Assembly (NCBI GenBank): GCA_040954595.2
Contig: CM082576.2
Coordinates: 2,852,001-2,916,000, forward strand
Direction of reading: 5' to 3'
Source of the DNA: Balanoglossus misakiensis
Lineage: Eukaryota > Hemichordata
DNA length: 64,000 bases
The translations under genes were made by a program, and so were the position numbers. Each line of letters opens with the position of its first letter. Position 1 is the first letter of the stretch. This document shows, piece by piece, positions 1-14,553 of the stretch. The notes under the pieces were generated by a model, which did not search any database, was not told the origin of the DNA, and was given only the letters and a program-made list of their open reading frames with translations.

Positions 1-3000
1 CGGAACCTTCAAATGCGTACAACCGCTTGATAAATTACGAAGTGATAACCCCACTGATGCTGTTGGTACCCTTCATTGACAATTTTAATCAAAGATGGTC
101 AGAAGCACGCTCATTTACATAGGGACTATTTTTTGGCTCTCCGCTAAAACCCCAAACGTTTGCATTAATCTGGCAGACAGCTTTCTTTTCTATGGAAGAG
201 TTCAAACGGTAACACAGTAACTAACTCGAACATATAGGCATTCATTGACTGGAACATGACATACGATTGCATTTGGATAGGAAGATTTCAAGGTTAGCGG
301 TGTCCACAGACAGGGTTAAGCCTAATACATCCATCAGAGTTTCAGTTAATTTCTCACCAACGCAGAGCGCGCCAGACAGCTAACTAATCGTGCAATTTCT
401 TCAGAGGTTCAACAGCGGCCATGTTTTCACTGACACTCTTATTACACTAACGGGTGAAGTCCTCCGAGCCCGGTCCGAGCATACTTTATTGGGCGTTCGT
501 ATCAAGTAAGACTATTCACGCTCCCACGTATGACATCTACTACAAAGCATGCGCCATTTTGAAATAGTCCCTGTTCAAGGCTTGACGGTGAGCGCTTGGC
601 CTCCATTGATTTCTAAATGGCATGTCTACTTGTCAGTAGCTTACAACAAGCTTGCATTTTCTGGAAATTGAGTTTGTGAGTGTTTAAATCTATTGTATCT
701 CCAAGCTATGACCGGGTCAAGTGTTAACTGTCACTGTTGAACATGGCACGTTTGAACTATGCATAACATGGTTTAGTATGGAACTCCACTGAATCAGATG
801 GACTCGTCCATTGCATGTAGGGGAAGGGTTAGCACTATATTTACTTTATCCAATGTTGTCGATCAACACGGGAATGAACCGAGTACCTCAGTACTACACC
901 ATATATTTGACTGGAGCAGCTCAGACAACGAGGTGCGGACAGTAGGTAAAAACGGAAGTCAATTGAGCATGCACTTCCAGCCGATTTGTGAGTTTGCGTC
1001 AGACTCTCAAGCAAATGTTGACCGCCATCTTTTCATGTTTATTACTTTAATGGCTTTTAAATTACGGCGTTCTCTGCCATGCATTGTCCATTGAACTTAA
1101 ATCCTGGGCCGTAAATCGTAGAATTTATTGGAGCCTGCATACAGTGGAATCCCTACCTGCACATTTCGTAACCGTTTTTATTATGACGACCCCAGGTAAT
1201 CGGACTCACTCCGCGAGTTTATTACCTGATCTTCCCCCAGACGACCAAATATTCATTGATAGAATTTGCGAACTGCAAAAAATCACAGAATCACATAATT
1301 GCCAAAAACGTTTGGCGCGACGAAGATGATGCCTCAAAGTTCGAACAGAACACATGCGAGATTTCAACCAGTTATCACGAACGCCCATCCTTATGAAAGC
1401 TTCTCCCAATTATCTTTTACACGGATGGAATGCGAAAAAACAACTTTTATGATGGAAGCTATAGAAATCAAGGACGCATGCTTATGCAAATCACGTTGGG
1501 GATTTGCATATGGCAGACGAAGGCATGCCACTGCATCCAATGGGCTGACCTCTGCGTGAACCACGTGGCCATATGTGAATCGCCATTTCCCCAAAATCCA
1601 TTCAAAGAAGTGCTTCTAGAATTTCCAGTATACGTATTCGTGCATATGCGTCTTTTATAGTCAACAGTCAGTTGTTGGTCGTTTCCAGAGCATGTTTTGT
1701 TTTATCAGCGATGCCATAACATTGTAGGTACATAGTTAAATGTAGGAAAAGTCACGCACTGATCGTCGAAGCGTCGATTTCAAGGAAGACTTCCGCTGCG
1801 TCACGCGGCATACGCGGTGAACCGAACGGGGATACGTATCTGTCTGGACAATGAGAGATGACACCTCACACAATTCCAATGTAACGTTAGACAGCCAGTT
1901 AGACAGGATGTAGGTTATTGGGGTTGGCACAGATGTAACCGGGTGACAAGATAAATTGCACGTCACAACCGTTCGTAACATATGGAAAGTCAGGCCCGAC
2001 AACACCTGAGTGACTATTCGGTAGCTGTGTCTCCAAAGTTACATGTAGAAGCACGTTTTGCGCTATTCTTCGTCCAAAACCGTTGTCACTCTAGGTCATG
2101 CTTTGTTTATGTTATGCTCGTCATTGTTAGATATCTGTTACGGTCGGCAATGCGACTGAAAGTTTTGTTTTGCTCTTAGTCTACAGTTTGCTGTCCAGTA
2201 GAATTATTACTATATCATGTATTTGAAATCTGTGAATGAAAACTGTTACAGAGGGGAACACTGCCTTGTAACGCTCGATTTGTGGAATCAGTTTCCATAA
2301 TTGTTTAATTTGCTTAATTATGAACTACAATAGTAAATAGGACACTTCTTTTCTTACTGTTTGTTTGAAGGGGCCATGTTAATGGAACATGCCACACACG
2401 AAATGATTCCCTCGCCCGTCGAAGGAAATGGCCAGTCTCTAAAAACAATCATTTAGAGTGGACCGTTCTGTTCGGAGACAAAATTCATTATGTTGATGAT
2501 CATATATCGATGGAAAAATCTTACGATGTCGAGGTTTTTCTCGTAGGCTGTTATGAAGTTGCGATATGGCAGACAGATAAAAAACAGAATCAGAATTATT
2601 AGAAAACTAGACGGCTGGTCGACCGAACGAAAAACTCACACGACCATAACAAATGCCTTCTGGGTTTTTCACAACGCTTTCGCTTTTGATGAAGTAAAAT
2701 CAATTCACCCACGGGCAAACATCTATACCATTTAAAGTCGTGTTCTGTGGGTATCAAAGGTGCTAAGTTCGTTCAAGGTTTGTTGCATTCAAGTTCAAGG
2801 ACTTGGTGTTTACAAAACACCCCCTTAATTGTGGATTTAAAAGGCGGAAATAGTTTTATGTCTGTGTCGCTGCAGGTTCTAATTGGCAATGCCGTTTGGA
2901 AGGGATGTTGGAATTGTTCACATGCCATAAGATAATTTGCTTACTTGTATGATTTGCGTGGCATAGGCGTGGGGGTAGTGTGTGCAATTTGAGAACACAA

Positions 3001-3002
3001 AT
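1..3002. other. No gene recognised
   Basis: AT-rich unique-looking sequence. Only short open frames without motifs or consistent splice context are present, and no repeat stands out. Confidence 0.6.

Positions 3003-3088
<86 letters not shown>
3003..3088 (+). repeat. (ATC)n microsatellite, about 28 units
   Basis: An uninterrupted 86-bp ATC trinucleotide run. It produces artificial poly-Ser, poly-Met and poly-Asp frames that should not be annotated as proteins. Its purity suggests that it is young and length-polymorphic. Confidence 0.95.
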
Positions 3089-6000
3089 TGAATGTAAGGA
3101 ACACCTTGAATGTCGATATTTTACAATTTGATAAAAAGTCCCATCTGCAAGTTTCTTGTTAACATTTGATGATGAATAAACACGATTAATCATTGAGCCT
3201 TATCTAATGTAAGATCGGTCGTCGTTTGGCAGCCGCTGATATCGCAGACAATTTAAAGAATGGTAATATTCCACGCGTTTTATCCCCGTAACAACTCATC
3301 ATCGAAATGAAATACGCGCATGCAGTGTCTGTCGCTGTGCGATCACCAGAAACTCCAACGCCAAAACGCAATGTATATCAGAAACACTGGGCGACAATCA
3401 AAACACTGACGTCTTATCTGAAACTGGTGTTGTTTGCGGTTTCCGGTTTGATTCATACCTACGGGAAAGTGGAGAAAAAAGCACGCTGACTAACACGATA
3501 TCTATACATATACTCAATTGAAGAATAAGGAGCATACAGAATTCAGTTAGGGTACGTCATCATCCTGCGCGATATACCGCAGGGGATAGGACATGCGATG
3601 GAATCAGCGCTCGTGTGAGGCATAGAACCGTCGGCTTGTATAGTGATGGAAGAAGTGACAGATCCGTGTTGAGAGTGTACAATTTCAAACCGGTGCTGCT
3701 CCGCGGAGAGATGATTGCTTCACAAAGATTATTGTGATTGTGCGATTACGATATTCATGATTAGGTTTTCGCCTCGGTTTGAGGATTGTTTACGAGACAC
3801 AAAGAGTGGCAACGGATCGAGTGGACGGGGTTTTTCAGAAAATAAAGAATTAGTTCTGATTTCCCAAGCGTGTAATCACCGACTGTGGCCTTCTCGGCTA
3901 ACCCGGTGGAGTATTGGCTATCAGATTGAATGCGATTGGTACTGGCAGATGAATGCAAGTGTATTCATTTTCAAATGCCAGCAATTTCTACAATTGCAAA
4001 TTGTTACCTTCTCTCTGGGATCATCTGAATACTTCTCCTATACAGAGTAAAACACCACGAAACCCCCACAACGCCTATAGATTATCTACGTGTGCGATCA
4101 CGGCGTATGGAATGTAATCTTATGACCGAAGTACATTGTCAAATATGTGTACATATAGAATTGGTTCTTGTTTGATTGATGTGAAGTTGGCCCATGCAAG
4201 AAGCCGTAGCGTTTAAAAATATTCACGAAAGTGACTGGAATTTTCCCTATAATTGACAACATCTCCATCATTTTGATAGTCGGTTGACGGAGAGAAGACA
4301 ACGTAGTCTCTATTACCCCATAAAACGTCAAAATCAGAAAAAAGGGAGCTTAATATTTTTCAATGATGGTTGAAATTGTAACTGGGATGACACGGAAGGA
4401 TATCTCACTGACAGCCCAAAACACGAAGCGATAACTAGAAGGTCGACACTTTCTGTACCTTGTCAGCTTCGATGGAATCTTTCTGAAATGTATTATTCAC
4501 CTAGGAATCACTATAAAGCTATGTTGTCTCCCCCTAGATAACTCCGTACAGTATCACTGGTATCAATTTCCAAACCATATCATTTTCCAACTCAGTGGAA
4601 ATACTGATAATTCATCTTGTCATTCAAACTCCATTTTTGCATCACTGTTTAACCAGTTCATCTAACCCATCGAACATTAACTCTGGACCTGCGCGACGCA
4701 TGGTGTGATGTATCCCCGCAAGAACAGATAACGTTGTGGTGCCGTGGCATTGTTTCTGTCTACCGTGATATGCTGTGCAGTTCGTATTTTTTACTGAATG
4801 AAGGAATTCCCCACTGATTGTTAATACTAATCCAATTGCGAAGTAACCGGAGTAAATGAATCGTTAAATTCAGATCCCTCCCTTGAGATCGTTGCTGGGG
4901 CTTTACATCAGTGCACATTTTGGCACTTTTGAACGATTATCTGAGCGCATTCCTATCCGTCTCACATCAAATTATTTTCTTATCGGGATTAAATGTTTTT
5001 CCTTCTTGAAACCTAGGAAACGCGATCAACATATCATCAAATCGTGTACCGCTAGATTACTTATCAGACCCTCGTTTCCATCCAAACTGTGGCTCTCATT
5101 GAATTTCTGTTCTCTTTAGAATACAGTCAGGCAAATACGAGTGAGTGTAATCGACTCAAGTGTTTCCAGGCGCATTCACCGCTTTGTGTCATTCGACACA
5201 TCAGTCCACCACTACACGTGTTTTCTATATCAGTGTTTTGTGACAGAAAATGTTAAAGGTCCACTGTGTAATACACTTTCAGAGTCACTGTTAGAATCGG
5301 GCTGCCTGTGCATGGGCGTACAATCCTTTAAAAGTTTTATTTGTTGTCTAAAGTGTCACGTACATAGGCGAGCCAAAAACCCAGACCTGTCTATTTATTT
5401 ATTGGCTATAAGCTTACTGAATTGGTGTCAAAACACTACAAGACACTACAAGACACGAGTCACGCATTTTGCTATAATTCTGTCGTGGCAGTAATAATAT
5501 ACGATGGCTCCCTCTGCTTGACTCTTGTTAAACGAGTCGCATAACACGGTGATGCCTTCTTTGCGTGTTTGACAGTTAACCAGTTGGCCTTCTTCGTCGT
5601 GACAGCGAAGCTATTTTGTCCCGAGAACTCGTTGATTGGTGTCCTCGTTTGCCCTGTTCACAGTGCACCGCTGGGTCGCGTTCCACTTGTCTCACCTCGA
5701 CCCTTTCTCTTCTCTGTTGGTTCATTATCAAGTCGCCTGCACTTTTTTTGCTTTGAGGACTGTCTTGTCATCTCGACATTCAACCCACCCAAGCGGGCAA
5801 ATCAGTGTCACAACCCGTATTAGCTTGTCAACAAACGACTCTCTTCACCGCAGTCGTCGGTGATAAATTGACGGGCAGTTGAAACGACAATGCCAAGAGT
5901 GACAGAAAATTAGCTCTTTCAAATTTGACAAACATCGCGCCCTTTGGCACATTTCACCTGCTTCTCGTTTTGGTGAAAAAAGACCTCTCAAAGAAACGCT

Positions 6001-9000
6001 TTCACATCTACATGTAATGCGGTTAAATATGACGAACTAAGTTGACATTAATGGGGTACTGTAACTTAACTAATAGCTTGACAGGATTACGAACCTGTGC
6101 CTAACGAGAGCTCTAGTCAGCTTTATCCCCAGGAAACTACAAGGCGTTCTAATTATACATGCATATACCTTTTGTGGAACATTGCCTGAATATAATGGCG
6201 GTGTGGTCGTTAAGAGGATTTCAAGACGCGGAATGATATATTTTCGCGAATGAACTCATTTTCAGCTATTCATCAGCGTGTAAATACCTCCATGCCACTC
6301 GAGAAATGAACAGACCCTTGCGTCATTTGCGGTCGTACTGAGATAAAATGACGCACTGTCTTGGGTTTAATCAAAATATGTTTTTCAGCCACCAATTTCT
6401 TCATATGCAAATGAGATAAATCGACATGTCAATGAAGAACAGTTTTTTTTATATAAACGTATATATCTGGCGCCAAAATGAAACACTTGACGTGAAAGTC
6501 TCCTTCCTTCGTAATAATTAGCGCTCACATGACACGAGTTTCGAGGAAATTTCTCAGATTGTTCTCATCATATGTCGCCTAAAGCTTCCAGGGCAAAAGT
6601 GCGATAGACATGCCGTGATTAATAATATATTAACACTAATTTGCATATAAAATGATAACTTAAGAAGAGAGTGGCAGTCACTCGTTAAAATGAAGTGGTT
6701 ACCTTTTCTGTTAATTGTTGACATTAAAATGTACCACACTTTTTTCAGTTTAATACAGTTCCAATGTAAACAAAATTGCACACTTGTACCTGGTGGTGAC
6801 AGTGTGTGTTTAAAACGCCATGTGTGGCGGTTGTAAGTCCAACAGACTGCACTGCACAAGCGTTTGTAATGTGTCAGCGGCTGTGAACGCATTTTAAAAA
6901 CAGGAACATAAATTCCAAGTCCCAAATGTCAAGTTTGGGGTGTTTTCATCCCAATATGTCACTTTTCCCCCTGCCTGTGTTCACTTTCAGAGTGAGAAAA
7001 CGTACACTTGTAGTGGAGTTACTGTCGCTGGCTTCGGATAAGCGAAACTACTGTGCGAACACTTGGGATTTATTGTGGAATTGTTGCCATATGTTTTCAC
7101 CTCACATTGGTGATTTATCAATAATTGAGGAACATCTACCCTAATGCTACTCTTCTGTACAATTACAAGTGTCATTCCCCGCTCTTTCTCGTGGTGCTAA
7201 TGGATCAAATTTCGTCTGTTAGCGGCTCTTTGTGCTTTTAGGGTCACCTAGATTACGTCGTTTATTGGAAGACACTCGACGGACGCGATCGTGTATATGA
7301 TTTATCAACTTAATTAGCGAGAGCATACGCCGAACAGCCTTACTCAAATATCGATCGTTATTGCTTGATTTATAAAGAAATATCTCAGCATTACGTGTTC
7401 ATCCAGATTAGTCTGCTCCTTCACAAATTGCTGCATACAAGACGACTGCTCTGAAATATTTATAAGCTTATATTGGCTTCTGTTTATGTCTCTCCAGCAG
7501 TCGCTGTCATTCTTCTACCTACATGTAGCTTATATAACACGACTGTAATGTTTACATGGATATTTTCACCTTCTGTAAAAATCCGTGGGCACTCTAAAAG
7601 TCGCATTGTCTCCATGGCAACGTTTCACTATGAAGTACCCATCATTCCATGTCACGCACAACTTGTTTGAAGAAAATTATACGTTGCGTGCGTGCACACA
7701 TGTTAATGAAGCTATACGCGACTTGGTTTAGTTACCTCACAATAAGACACATTCCAGATCAAAGGTCACCTCCAATTTACATATGTCCCTATATGCCTAA
7801 AATGGCATATCTTAGTATCCAAAAAACATATGGTGGCGCTCTTTTTTCGCGTGTGCCACCCGCTGAAAATCTGTGATTGGGTGGATCTCAGTTTGCCATG
7901 TATGTCGTTGAATACCACGCCCTGCAAATATTTTGATCGAAAATGAAATATTGTTATAAGCGCTTTCAGCGTCATCGTTTTTGGTGGTTGCCAATGGCAA
8001 CACTGCGTCTGTAAAAGTGGTAAGCCCCAGAGTAAATCATCCATAGATTATGAGTCGCAATTTTATGCTTCGTGTTTCTGTTCAAATTGCAATTGGTCTT
8101 TTATTGCTGAGTTTTGGTTACCTTAGGGGTATAAGATGATATTCAGTCTTGTTCTTGCACGTACGTCTTCACGTCAGTAATTGTGCAAGTTCAATTTTCT
8201 GTCCGGAAAACGGGCCAGGGACGTGTTTGGTGTGAGAATCTTTGTAAATATTTACGAACAGCAAGGCATATTAGAATGTGACTGGGATATTGTTGGCAGT
8301 ATTTGCTCTGGTTTGATTGAAAGCGTGTGCAAATTTGTACGATGGTCGGTTGTGAATTACAGAAAAAAGTTTGTGTCATACACGTCCAAACATATGGCGT
8401 CCGTTTATGAAAATCATTTCTATTACGAAAGCTCCCGATCAAACAGAAAGGGAACCTTAGCCATTACGCCTGAAAACTAATGACTTTATCCCAAAGTGTA
8501 AACGGCACCGGTAATCTGATCGTGTTTGTCGATGGGTGCGGTGTTAATGCATTCACCTGTTATTATTCAGTCGCGATCATAATTTGCTCGGAATTAAGAT
8601 TTTGAGAGATAATGGACTCTTCTAGAGAGACGATATTAAGATGTAAACGGCTCGGCTTTGATTTATTCAGCTACTGAGTGCGAAGCCGGTCCGATATCCC
8701 TCTTGTGTACGTGTGTAATTGTACGCTGTATGATCTCAATTGGTCGCAAAACGCACGATTTGTAAGTGAGTACTTGTACACTGCCAAGTTTCCCCTTTGC
8801 TATGCAAATAGACCATGTATACCAATCACGGTCATGGCACCACAAAGGAACAAGTCAGTCCGCTTTATCAGGCGCATTTTATCGGCACTTGACGCCGTGT
8901 GATGAAATTCCGTCGACATAATTCATGATTTTATGTCTTTTTTTCTCTTGGAACAAATGGCCGCCAGAGGGTGGAGCGCCAGCAATTTAATAAACGGGAA

Positions 9001-10473
9001 AATCAGGTGGAAATCTCGCAGTAAAACGTTTTTGCTTCGAATCTTCGTTTTGCATCAATAAATTAGTTCACTATTGAATAAACAGCCCTTATCGCTAACC
9101 AGTCCAGCTGGCTTTGCTTAATCTTTCGCAGTGCATTTTATATTGTATAAGGGAAGGAAAGCCATGACTGTGTAGTGGTTTCTTGTATGCGGAGATTGTG
9201 TCCAGATTCCCCGGCTCCAAACTCTGATCTGAACCCACTTGATATGTAAAATCGATAAGAAGCTGTGATAGACAAATCGCTGACGAATCTCAATCGCCTG
9301 TATGGTTTAACCTGCGGAGTCATATTTTTATAAGTGATAAAAACACATCTGAAATTTCAACTGACAAAAATTGTAACGCTGTAATCTGACACCTAAAAAT
9401 GAAATCGTCATACTCACAAAGTCATCAATCTGCTGAATTCCGAATTTTCGCAAGGGTGTTGTGAGGTCACCACGAGTTGAAAGACCCAATTTTGCTACCC
9501 TTGACTCCTAAGTATGCCATTCATCTGATCTCTTGTGCATCATGCGTTTGCTTAAAGGCGCGTTTTTAGAACGACGTTAGCTCCTATTTCTGCTCTTTGA
9601 TGACCCAGAAAGGACATTCAAAATCCAAGACACGTCTTTTTTATGACAGTCGAATTGACAGTTTAACTGTAGATGGCAGAAAGGTTGGCGAAGTTTGGCT
9701 TTTTTGTATTGAACAGTAAACAGTCTTTCAAAGTCTCACAATGATAAAATCTTAAGCCGTAAATTTGGCTGCATCATTGCAGATGCGCGTCATTTTCTCC
9801 TGGATGCCGTAAATGGAAACGCTGATTTTATCCGCATGCCCTCTGCCTCAAGGTGTTATCATGACAAACGCTGGCAGCGGTGGGACTACTATATAAGAGC
9901 CATGTTTTTCTTTCGTAAGCCAGGTATATATATAGAGAGAATAATAAGTGTGCGTCGCTGCATAGCCTTGGTTATAATAAGGCGATATTTACCTAACCAA
10001 GCGAATGATTGACATGTCATTACAATGAATGCGACAAAACCGTAAATGAACGCCGTAGGTGATGCCCTATGGTAAACCTCATCAGGATTAAGGATTTACC
10101 ACTCATGACGTCATTCTAGATCGGTTATTTTTTTCTTCAAGAAATGTGTGAATGTTTTTGTGTTTGGCATACTCCATGGGAAATTATTACGTATAAGAAG
10201 ATTTATGCATTCGCATTTTCTTTTGAGAGTAACGATGGATACTTGGTAGTAATCTGGATACTAGATTAACTTAAAATTATAGAGTCGAATAAGACCTCTA
10301 TTTACTCTTTATCTTTCCCCCTTGTTTTTTTCTCTTTCGGGTATGATCACGTATCCATTTTATGCGTTGTGGAGCGTTAAACGGCAACCGAGCGCATATC
10401 TGGCTCTGTTCGCTTGTTTGTTTTGTTCAAAGACGAGGATAAACGTGGATAAATGTTTGCTTCCTTCTTTCCA

Positions 10474-10484
10474 CCCCCCCCCCC
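10474..10484 (+). repeat. Poly-C run (11 C)
   Basis: An 11-base C homopolymer after CTTTCCA. A similar G run lies at about 31048-31057 and a C run at about 62511-62521. All are prone to length errors in sequencing. Confidence 0.8.
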
Positions 10485-13400
10485 TTCATCAATAATATCT
10501 GCTCAGTCGCGACTATACGGACGGAAAATCGCGTGCGGCAAATCTCTCTGCTTGACCCGACACTGAAGAAGTGCACATTTTCTGATTAGCTATCTGCTGT
10601 TAAGTGAATAGGTAGCGGATACGGAATGACTATAGTTGGAATAGACCCTTGAGGATGGCTGGCAAGCGATCAAATCATCAGTTCAGCAAAAAAAATGCGC
10701 GATTTTTTCGCTCAGTACGAAAGACCAGGACTGGTAAAAACGACTAGTTTACGCCTGTTTTCAATTTGAATCCAAAGCAAATAGCAATGTTCAATCTACC
10801 TTTAATAGGCGAAGTATGCCAGGTGATCACGCAACCCACGCTATGTTAGATTTGATGAATAATTAATAATAAGTACAAGCTCATCTCATTTGGTATGTTG
10901 GTGACGCTTTATGGAGATCCAGCCTATCACGTTTTTTTTTTCATTTGCCGATCAGTTGACATATGTCCGCGGTTTATTATTGCGCTAGTTAGATTTGCTG
11001 TACAGACACTTTACGCGAAGTTGGAGAATACTCCCGTTCATTGTTCAGTTGGTGAAAACAACTCGGTTAATATTGACAACTTTGCGATCGATTGTGAGAC
11101 AGGAAAAGTAATGATGATGGAACGACAGCGATGGTGTTGAGCGCGGGAAAGGGTATTGCGTCTCGGCTGTGGAAAAATACACGTTGTTTAATTCGAGATG
11201 TCTCTTTGCGAGTTCGCGATGCCTTGCGGTAATTTAGGGGCGATCAATCATGGACGATCACGTGGCGTGCCCACGTACGAGATGAAAGGTGTCATCCTGC
11301 TCATTTGCAGAAGTGGTGTTCTGACTGGCACGTCTCCACGAATCTTCGTCTCCGGTGACAGAGTGTTATTATGATGTTGATTTAGTGTAAACTGGGGCGA
11401 TGTTGTTAATTGAATTTTGTATGTCATATGGTCTCACGGTAGCAATGGTCTTAAAATAGGACAAACACACATATTAAACAAAAGGAAAAAAAATAAAAAA
11501 GAGCCGTGTTTGTTTTACCTCGCATTCAGATCAGTTCAGTTAAGACATATTGCACTATCGATTAATCTTTACGCATCATCCTTTTTAGGAACATAGTGCA
11601 GTGACGCCTTTCTGAAATGCTGCGAATGTTGAAGCTTAATAATATACAACGAGGGTCATCATGCTACGTGGCTTTTAATGACTGGTTTTCATATTTCCCA
11701 GTAATTGTACAACGTCTTTTGCAATTATTGTACAACATCTGCAATTTTCCCTTGGGTTAAGAAACTGTTTCCGTAGTTCCTGTCTTTCCACGAATTTATT
11801 GCTTCTTTGGTGTTTTAAACCACCGAGCGATGTTATTATTTTTTCTGAAATGCCCGTCGGTTACGATTACTTGAAGACGCAATCGTCATGGACACCAAAC
11901 GTCTTTGTCTTATTTTTAAATGTGAAAAACACATCTGAAGAAAAGCATTCAAAACACGCCAGCCATTACACCTTTCCTGTTGTAAAATAGAATAATAGCT
12001 TTTGGTATTCCTTACCTGAAAAGCTTCAATCGACAACCATTTTTCGTTCAATATTAAAAATATCTGACCCAAGAACATCACTGGCAGCGCAAGTCCTGAT
12101 TTTTAAAAGGGTACAGTCGCTCGGCTCGTATACATATTACCACACTCGATGAAATGAAATCGAAGAAAGCGACCACGTTCGCCGTGGATATACAAAGCAA
12201 CTGCCTATAGTTCCCTGAGAACAAACCATTATGCAGGTGGAAAGAAGCCCCTCAGACCTGAGGGGCGTCGAAAAAAGACGCAGGAATTAAGAATACAAGA
12301 CAACCGCGGAGGACAAAAACGCGGCGTGCGTCAGGAATTATCTTAAGAATACCACATTTCATCAAAACCACGGAAAGATAATACTAAGTTTGGTAACATA
12401 TTGAAATGTTATTTTTGTCGAGCTCTTGGCGATGTAATACCGGCACTTATATTGCAAAAGTCAGTCGCAGTGGCACTAGCAATGTATTTAGCAACATGCT
12501 TTGTAAGGCACATCTCCGGCATAAGGGCAGGGAGGGTGAAAAAATATCAAGCAACTGGTAAACATTTGCAAGCCATATCTGCATCAGTTTTGATGAAACT
12601 TGCTATAGCGATACCGATCTTAAGGACATTTCACAATTTATTGTCAAAACATGTAAATTTTCACAGTTAAAATATCATTTGCTGTATCGGTAGCGATATG
12701 AATCCACACGTATCGGCCCAATTTAACGCAAGCTTGCTACATATATTGATTTCAGCGAGAGTGTTATCTCCACGAACTTTTTATTTGCATATTCATTTTC
12801 GACTTTGTACTTCGGGATAATAACATATCATACTCCAAGCATGGGGCCATATTCAATACACATCTGGTGATAATCTTGTATTAATTAACATGAAAGCCGA
12901 CTACACATAAACGTCCTCGATCGTCTGTTGTATCAGAAAGTATAAGGTGAGGGTAACACACATTTATTCGCACAATTCGGATGAGAGAGGGTAGGTCTGT
13001 TGGTAAATTTGATATAATATCAAGCTGCCCTTCGTGTCAGCAAAGCAGCAAAGACAGCCAACCAATCAACACATCCTTCTTGTTCCATTTACCTTTAACA
13101 TGTTTAACGAATCGGTTTGCCACTCTCAGGGCCGCGCGTGTTTATTGATTACATCTCTGAAAAAATCACGTTACAATGATTTCCGACTTTAGGAAATATA
13201 ATAAGAAATCGTGGAAAGTCACAAAAACAGATCACTGGGCAAAAAATCGTGGTGTCATGTACATGTAGCTCTTTTTATTTTCATCAGCGTCAAAAATGTA
13301 CAGACTAGTCCGAAGATGTCTTATACATTGCCTAATCCAGGATCATTGACCGGCAGTAGCATTCCTTAAGACGTTTTCATGTCAAGAGGTTGAACTGTCA

Positions 13401-13768
13401 GCCTGTAAGGAAATAATGAGTGTTTTTCGTTATTTGTGAAAAATATATCGCCCGCAGATAGCGCATTGCTAATCAGATTGAGGGAAACCTCTTGTCCCCT
13501 AACCTTTGCAAATGCAAATGGCAATATTCAACTCATAGATTGTGAGCGATACGGAATGTAATTTTCAGTGTTTGGCTTATCACTTAAAGCTAAATATGTA
13601 TAACCTTCTGCCTTTGAAAACAGTTGTTAATATAAAGGACGGCAATATACTTATCGCGTGGTGTGGGAGCAGAATGCAATTTCCGGTGATGGGCAGAACA
13701 CTTCAAACGCCAAATATGCAACCTTCTCGCTTTCCTTGTTGATGTTCTGATTTTAGTATTGGTATATT

Positions 13769-13841
13769 GTCACTGTCACTGTCAGTTTCTGTCTGTCTGT
13801 TTGTCTCTCTATCTCTTTCCCTCTCTTCTCTCCACTCTCTG
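13769..13841 (+). repeat. Pyrimidine-rich simple repeat
   Basis: CACTGTCACTGTCAG followed by GTCTGTCTGTTTGTCTCTC and CT-rich sequence; imperfect tetranucleotide and CT repeats with no coding sense. Confidence 0.8.
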
Positions 13842-14151
13842 TATGTCGATCTGCCTACATGTACGGTGCATTATCAAGTCCACGATGAATCAAACGGCTT
13901 TTCATCGAACCAATCGCCAGATTGACTGAAAATAATTCTTTAAAAAGGTTAGACAAGGCATACACAGACGCCGTTTTAAATTGCATTATGACCGCCATGT
14001 TTTATAGCATTTAAAAAGTATTGCTTTGTTCTCCTCCCCATCGCTCGTAACCACGCCAACGGCAACTGCAGCTTTTCTTGTTCGGGAACCATCTGATGTT
14101 TGTAGAATTACTAGACATAAAACCAACTATAAGGAGTTTTTAGTAGGCGAT

Positions 14152-14553
14152 ATGAGACCTGTGTATAATACGCTTGATATATCAGAGATTTTCACTGAAC
14201 AGTTTCATTGCATTCATAAACGTGACATCCAGTTGAAGTGGTTCTGGCTGTATGTTGATGAGTGTTATAACTTGGAATCTAGGAATTATCGAGACGAGTC
14301 TATTGTGAGCACAGGGATTTTATGCATGGAATTTAAGGGGCAAGGTGAAGACTTCGAAATCTACTTTAAGTTCCGTGTCAAGCTAATCTGCAGAATGATA
14401 AAGGTGAACTCGAACAACAGGGATGGAATACTTTCAATTAATTCATTACGGAATTATTATACACAAACGTCTCAAAACACATTTTTGACATATTTTGACC
14501 TTGAAGCAGTGATGTCAAGGTCAGATATCAATTTGTCGTTTTCGAAGGTTTGA
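14152..14553 (+). CDS. Unassigned ORF, 133 aa from its first ATG
   Basis: This lies in the longest open frame of the left 40 kb. The frame is open from at least 14026, but the first ATG is at 14152 (MRPVYNTLDISEIF). It contains no motif, membrane segment or signal peptide that I recognise and has no clear splice or poly(A) context. An open frame of this length is not unlikely by chance in AT-rich DNA of this size. Confidence 0.12.
   Translation: MRPVYNTLDISEIFTEQFHCIHKRDIQLKWFWLYVDECYNLESRNYRDESIVSTGILCMEFKGQGEDFEIYFKFRVKLICRMIKVNSNNRDGILSINSLRNYYTQTSQNTFLTYFDLEAVMSRSDINLSFSKV

Larger units (their letters stand above)
3089..14025. other. No gene recognised
   Basis: About 11 kb of AT-rich sequence. 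I see a poly-C run, the pyrimidine-rich tract near 13.8 kb and scattered TACATGTA palindromes (for example near 13258), but no coding exon that I can support. Confidence 0.55.

Noticed and set aside
3003-3162. Poly-Ser, poly-Asp and poly-Met proteins near 3 kb
   Set aside because: They are translations of the (ATC)n microsatellite.
14026-14151. N-terminal 42 codons of the 14 kb open frame as a start region
   Set aside because: The frame begins at TTG; a eukaryotic start would be the ATG at 14152.
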